A DNA stretch of 32,184 nt from Oscillospiraceae bacterium. Lineage in GTDB: Bacteria > Bacillota > Clostridia > Oscillospirales > Oscillospiraceae. The position numbers were made by a program, and so were the translations under genes. Below are positions 30,532-32,184 of the stretch, in pieces; the stretch's first letter is position 1; each line of letters starts with the position of its first letter. The stretch covers positions 1 to 32,184 of the forward strand of contig JAFODZ010000028.1 in assembly GCA_017380435.1 (NCBI GenBank), in the 5' to 3' direction. The notes under the pieces were generated by a model. It was not told the origin of the DNA, made no database searches, and worked only from the letters and a program-made list of their open reading frames with translations.

Positions 30532-31089
30532 TTATTTGGCCCTCCTTTCCATAATTGAGGAGGTGACCAGACCGAATACGGCACATCCGATCAAAACAAA
30601 GATCACATTGAAATCAAAGATCGCTGTCAGCACAAATGCTGCCGCCATAACAATATAAGCCGCCCAGCCTTTGGGGCTTTTCTTGTACATCGTCCACAGC
30701 GCCTTAACCAGCAGCGCCAAAACACCGGCTCGGATGCCATTGAAGGCATAGACTACCGGTTTAAATTCGCTGAACTGCTTCAGCACAAAAGAAAGCAGCA
30801 AAATGATCACAAAGCTGGGCAGCACAACACCCAAAGTGGCACACACAGACCCAAGCACACCGGCTGCCTTATAGCCAACAAAGGTAGCAGAATTGATGGC
30901 AATGGGGCCCGGAGTGGATTCTGCGATTGCAATAATATCCAAAATATCTTCGTCCGTGACCCAGTGGCGTTTTTCCACCGCCTCTTTTTGGATCAGCGGG
31001 ATCATGGCATAGCCGCCGCCAAAGGTAAATGCGCCGATTTTGAAAAAGGAAACAAATACCTGCAAGCACCGTTTCAAAGAAAATTTCAT
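30532..31089 (-). CDS. chrA: Chromate transporter family protein, N-terminal-type half (ChrA/CHR)
   Basis: 185 residues, one CHR domain, with FGGGYAMIPLIQ (24-35) and STPGPIAINSATFVGY. It is a paralogue of the next gene and co-translated with it, with no gap between. The ATG at 31089 was chosen because GAGGTG lies just upstream; a longer reading adds 20 residues rich in M/F/C with no ribosome site. A possible promoter lies at 31118-31145 (TTGCAT, 16 bases, TATCTT), overlapping the TTTGCA-AAAAA-TGCAAA palindrome at 31130-31146, which could be an operator. Confidence 0.9.
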   Translation of the reverse strand: MKFSLKRCLQVFVSFFKIGAFTFGGGYAMIPLIQKEAVEKRHWVTDEDILDIIAIAESTPGPIAINSATFVGYKAAGVLGSVCATLGVVLPSFVIILLLSFVLKQFSEFKPVVYAFNGIRAGVLALLVKALWTMYKKSPKGWAAYIVMAAAFVLTAIFDFNVIFVLIGCAVFGLVTSSIMERRAK

Positions 31090-31148
31090 AACGCACCTCA
31101 TTTTTATTGTCATACATAAGATACCATAATTTGCAAAAAATGCAAACA

Positions 31149-31262
31149 TAAATTGGAATTTACCTTACAAATTACCCGTAGGGGCGAACTGTGTTCGCCC
31201 GCGGGCGTTCAAAAAACGCCCCTACGATCTTATACGGTAGTTGATGCTATAAACAATCATTT
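31149..31262 (+). repeat. 114-bp dispersed repeat, copy 2
   Basis: 111 of 114 bases match 19487-19600, in the same orientation. The core GTAGGGGCG to CGCCCCTAC is at 31178-31225. Its last two bases, TT, are also the first two of the tcdA -35 box TTGACA. It separates the divergent chrA and tcdA genes. Confidence 0.92.
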
Positions 31263-31289
31263 GACATAGAAATCGCTTCGTGATACCAT
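31261..31289 (+). promoter_or_regulatory. Promoter of tcdA
   Basis: A perfect TTGACA (31261-31266), a 17-base spacer and TACCAT (31284-31289). The -35 box straddles the edge of the 114-bp repeat. Confidence 0.65.
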
Positions 31290-31315
31290 AAATAAAACAA
31301 TTTCAGGAGGTTCCT

Positions 31316-32041
31316 ATGAACCCGTATTCCAGAACAGAGTTCTTATTAGGCAAGGCCGCTATGGAGAAGCTGCACCGCAGCCGGGTGGCTGTATTTGGAC
31401 TGGGCGGCGTGGGCGGTTACGCTGTGGAGGCTTTGGCCCGCAGCGGCATCGGCGCGTTAACGCTGATCGATCACGACACCGTAAGCCTGACCAATTTAAA
31501 CCGGCAAATCTTAGCCACGCGGGACACGGTGGGCAAATCCAAAGCCCAAGCTGCTGCCCAACGGGTACAAAGCATTGACCCGGAGATTCAAGTAGAAGCC
31601 TTGCAGACCTTCTTTGGCCCGGAAACTGCTGAAAAATTTGATTTCAGCCAATACGACTATGTGATCGACGCCATCGACACCGTCACGGGAAAACTGGCTC
31701 TTGTAGCCGCCGCAAAAGCTGCGGACACACCCATCATTTGTGCCATGGGCGCAGGAAACAAGCTCGATCCCACCGCTTTTCAAGTCGCGGATATATACGA
31801 AACTTCCGTATGTCCCCTGGCCCGAATTATGCGCAAAGAATGCCGCAAACGGGGCATTGACCGCCTAAAAGTTGTCTATTCCCAGGAAGATCCCATTGCC
31901 TGTACCCTCCCCCCGGATGATCCTGCCTGGGCAGAGCTGCCCGAAGGCAGAAATGCTTTGCCTGGGTCCTGCGCATTTGTACCGTCTGTTATGGGACTGA
32001 TCATTGCAGGTGAAGTTATCAAAGATCTTGTCAAAGAATAA
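31316..32041 (+). CDS. tcdA: tRNA threonylcarbamoyladenosine dehydratase (TcdA/CsdL, E1-like)
   Basis: 241 residues. It uses ATP to dehydrate t6A37 of ANN-decoding tRNAs into the cyclic form ct6A. An E1/ThiF-like Rossmann fold starts at VAVFGLGGVGGYAVEALARSG (about 24-44; ATP-binding glycines), then LIDHDTVSLTNLNRQI, YVIDAIDTVTGKLALV, and the C-terminal GSCAFVPSVMGLIIAGEVI. It lacks the C-terminal rhodanese or catalytic-Cys loop of ThiF/MoeB fusions, and is a little shorter than E. coli TcdA (268). AGGAGG lies 7 bases ahead of the ATG. Transcribed alone. Confidence 0.93.
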   Translation: MNPYSRTEFLLGKAAMEKLHRSRVAVFGLGGVGGYAVEALARSGIGALTLIDHDTVSLTNLNRQILATRDTVGKSKAQAAAQRVQSIDPEIQVEALQTFFGPETAEKFDFSQYDYVIDAIDTVTGKLALVAAAKAADTPIICAMGAGNKLDPTAFQVADIYETSVCPLARIMRKECRKRGIDRLKVVYSQEDPIACTLPPDDPAWAELPEGRNALPGSCAFVPSVMGLIIAGEVIKDLVKE

Positions 32042-32075
32042 AAACACCCTCTCAATCGCAGCTTCTGATATGCTA

Positions 32076-32119
32076 CCCCCATAAGAGACAGTGAAAAAGA
32101 AAACTGTCTTTTATGGGGG
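32076..32119 (+). terminator. Hairpin after tcdA, within the IS end
   Basis: A 17-bp stem, CCCCCATAAGAGACAGT (32076-32092) with 32103-32119, has one G-T pair and a 10-base loop. The downstream tail CGTTTCT is weak. It may end tcdA transcripts and shield the transposase start from outside transcription, a known arrangement in several IS families. Confidence 0.55.
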
Positions 32120-32126
32120 CGTTTCT

Positions 32127-32184
32127 ATGTCTAAACAAAAAAAGATCAAAGCAGAAGATAAGATACGAATAGCAAAAGCTTACA
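32127..32184 (+). CDS. Probable IS transposase OrfA, N-terminal fragment
   Basis: Only the first 19 codons are in the window: MSKQKKIKAEDKIRIAKAY, then the sequence ends. The basic start followed by an E/D-K-I-x-I-A-K-A-Y helix is like the helix-turn-helix opening of IS3-family OrfA proteins (K-x-x-x-E-x-K-x-x-I-V-K-x-Y). The ATG at 32127 is preceded by GGGGGCG. The call depends on the IS-like end upstream and is provisional. Confidence 0.5.
   Translation, partial: MSKQKKIKAEDKIRIAKAY

Larger units (their letters stand above)
32066..32184 (+). mobile_element. Left end of a probable IS3-like insertion sequence, cut by the window
   Basis: TGATATGCTACCCCC at 32066-32080 has the TG start usual for IS3-family ends. 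It leads into a long hairpin (32076-32119) and then into the start of a small basic ORF at 32127. The other end lies outside the window, so the target duplication and right inverted repeat cannot be seen. The element begins 25 bases after the tcdA stop. Confidence 0.55.

Noticed and set aside
31130-31146. TTTGCA-AAAAA-TGCAAA palindrome upstream of the chrA pair
   Set aside because: Could be an operator, but short AT-rich palindromes are expected by chance in such regions and no regulator is adjacent.

Overview
The window looks like a chromosomal segment of a spore-forming, low-oxygen member of the Firmicutes, class Clostridia, most like the gut Oscillospirales/Ruminococcaceae. Supporting signs are dipicolinate synthase genes (dpaAB), a long-form hibernation factor, a SAM-I (S-box) riboswitch, a CIRCE heat-shock operator, folate/FAD-dependent TrmFO, a BlaI/M56 regulator pair, Ktr-type potassium uptake and strong AGGAGG ribosome binding sites. 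The taxon is inferred from gene content, not from a marker search.

Layout. 1-110: promoter and leader of a transcription unit leaving the left edge, probably an rRNA operon. 193-1477: hpf and a DUF4364 regulator (both minus). 1526-2823: dpaA-dpaB (plus), which make the spore-core calcium chelator dipicolinate. 2882-6322: nadE and riboswitch-controlled metK (minus), the NAD and SAM supply genes. 6405-7316: an apparently inactive rhomboid-like membrane protein with a zinc-ribbon tail. 7356-11171: argS, a GIY-YIG nuclease gene enclosed by inverted repeats, and a YbiT-like ABC-F ATPase (all minus). 11267-13234: htpG under a vegetative promoter and CIRCE. 13243-13398: a 156-bp repeat of five consecutive hairpins. 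13426-16485: a blaI-blaR1-like operon with two palindromic operators and a very large unusual sensor domain. 16510-17582: a cluster of palindromic repeats surrounding ygjV and a 56-residue Cys-rich ORF. 17596-19434: a cytoplasmic GH13 alpha-glucan hydrolase. 19644-20459: a Cys-rich protein of unknown function. 20596-29811: an eight-gene minus-strand cluster trkH-trkA-rlmB-dprA-topA-trmFO-plsX-rnc with overlapping or nearly touching genes, one clear promoter at the head and one strong terminator at the tail. 29938-31089: paired half-size chromate-transporter (CHR) genes. 31316-32041: tcdA. 32066 to the right edge: the probable left end of an IS3-like insertion sequence.

The core genes are ordinary housekeeping genes. 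The unusual content is the density of small structured repeats. There are at least four families: GTCATTCTGAG type, GTCATTGCGAG type, GTAGGGGCG hairpins including a 114-bp near-identical duplication, and the 156-bp five-hairpin element. The best candidate for a little-described system is the 403-bp unit at 9158-9560, in which a GIY-YIG nuclease gene almost fills the space between two inverted GTCAT(T/C)CTGAG repeats. A nuclease-less palindrome of the same family lies at 17490-17582. This resembles an autonomous/non-autonomous element pair. No CRISPR array, tRNA or complete rRNA gene was seen.
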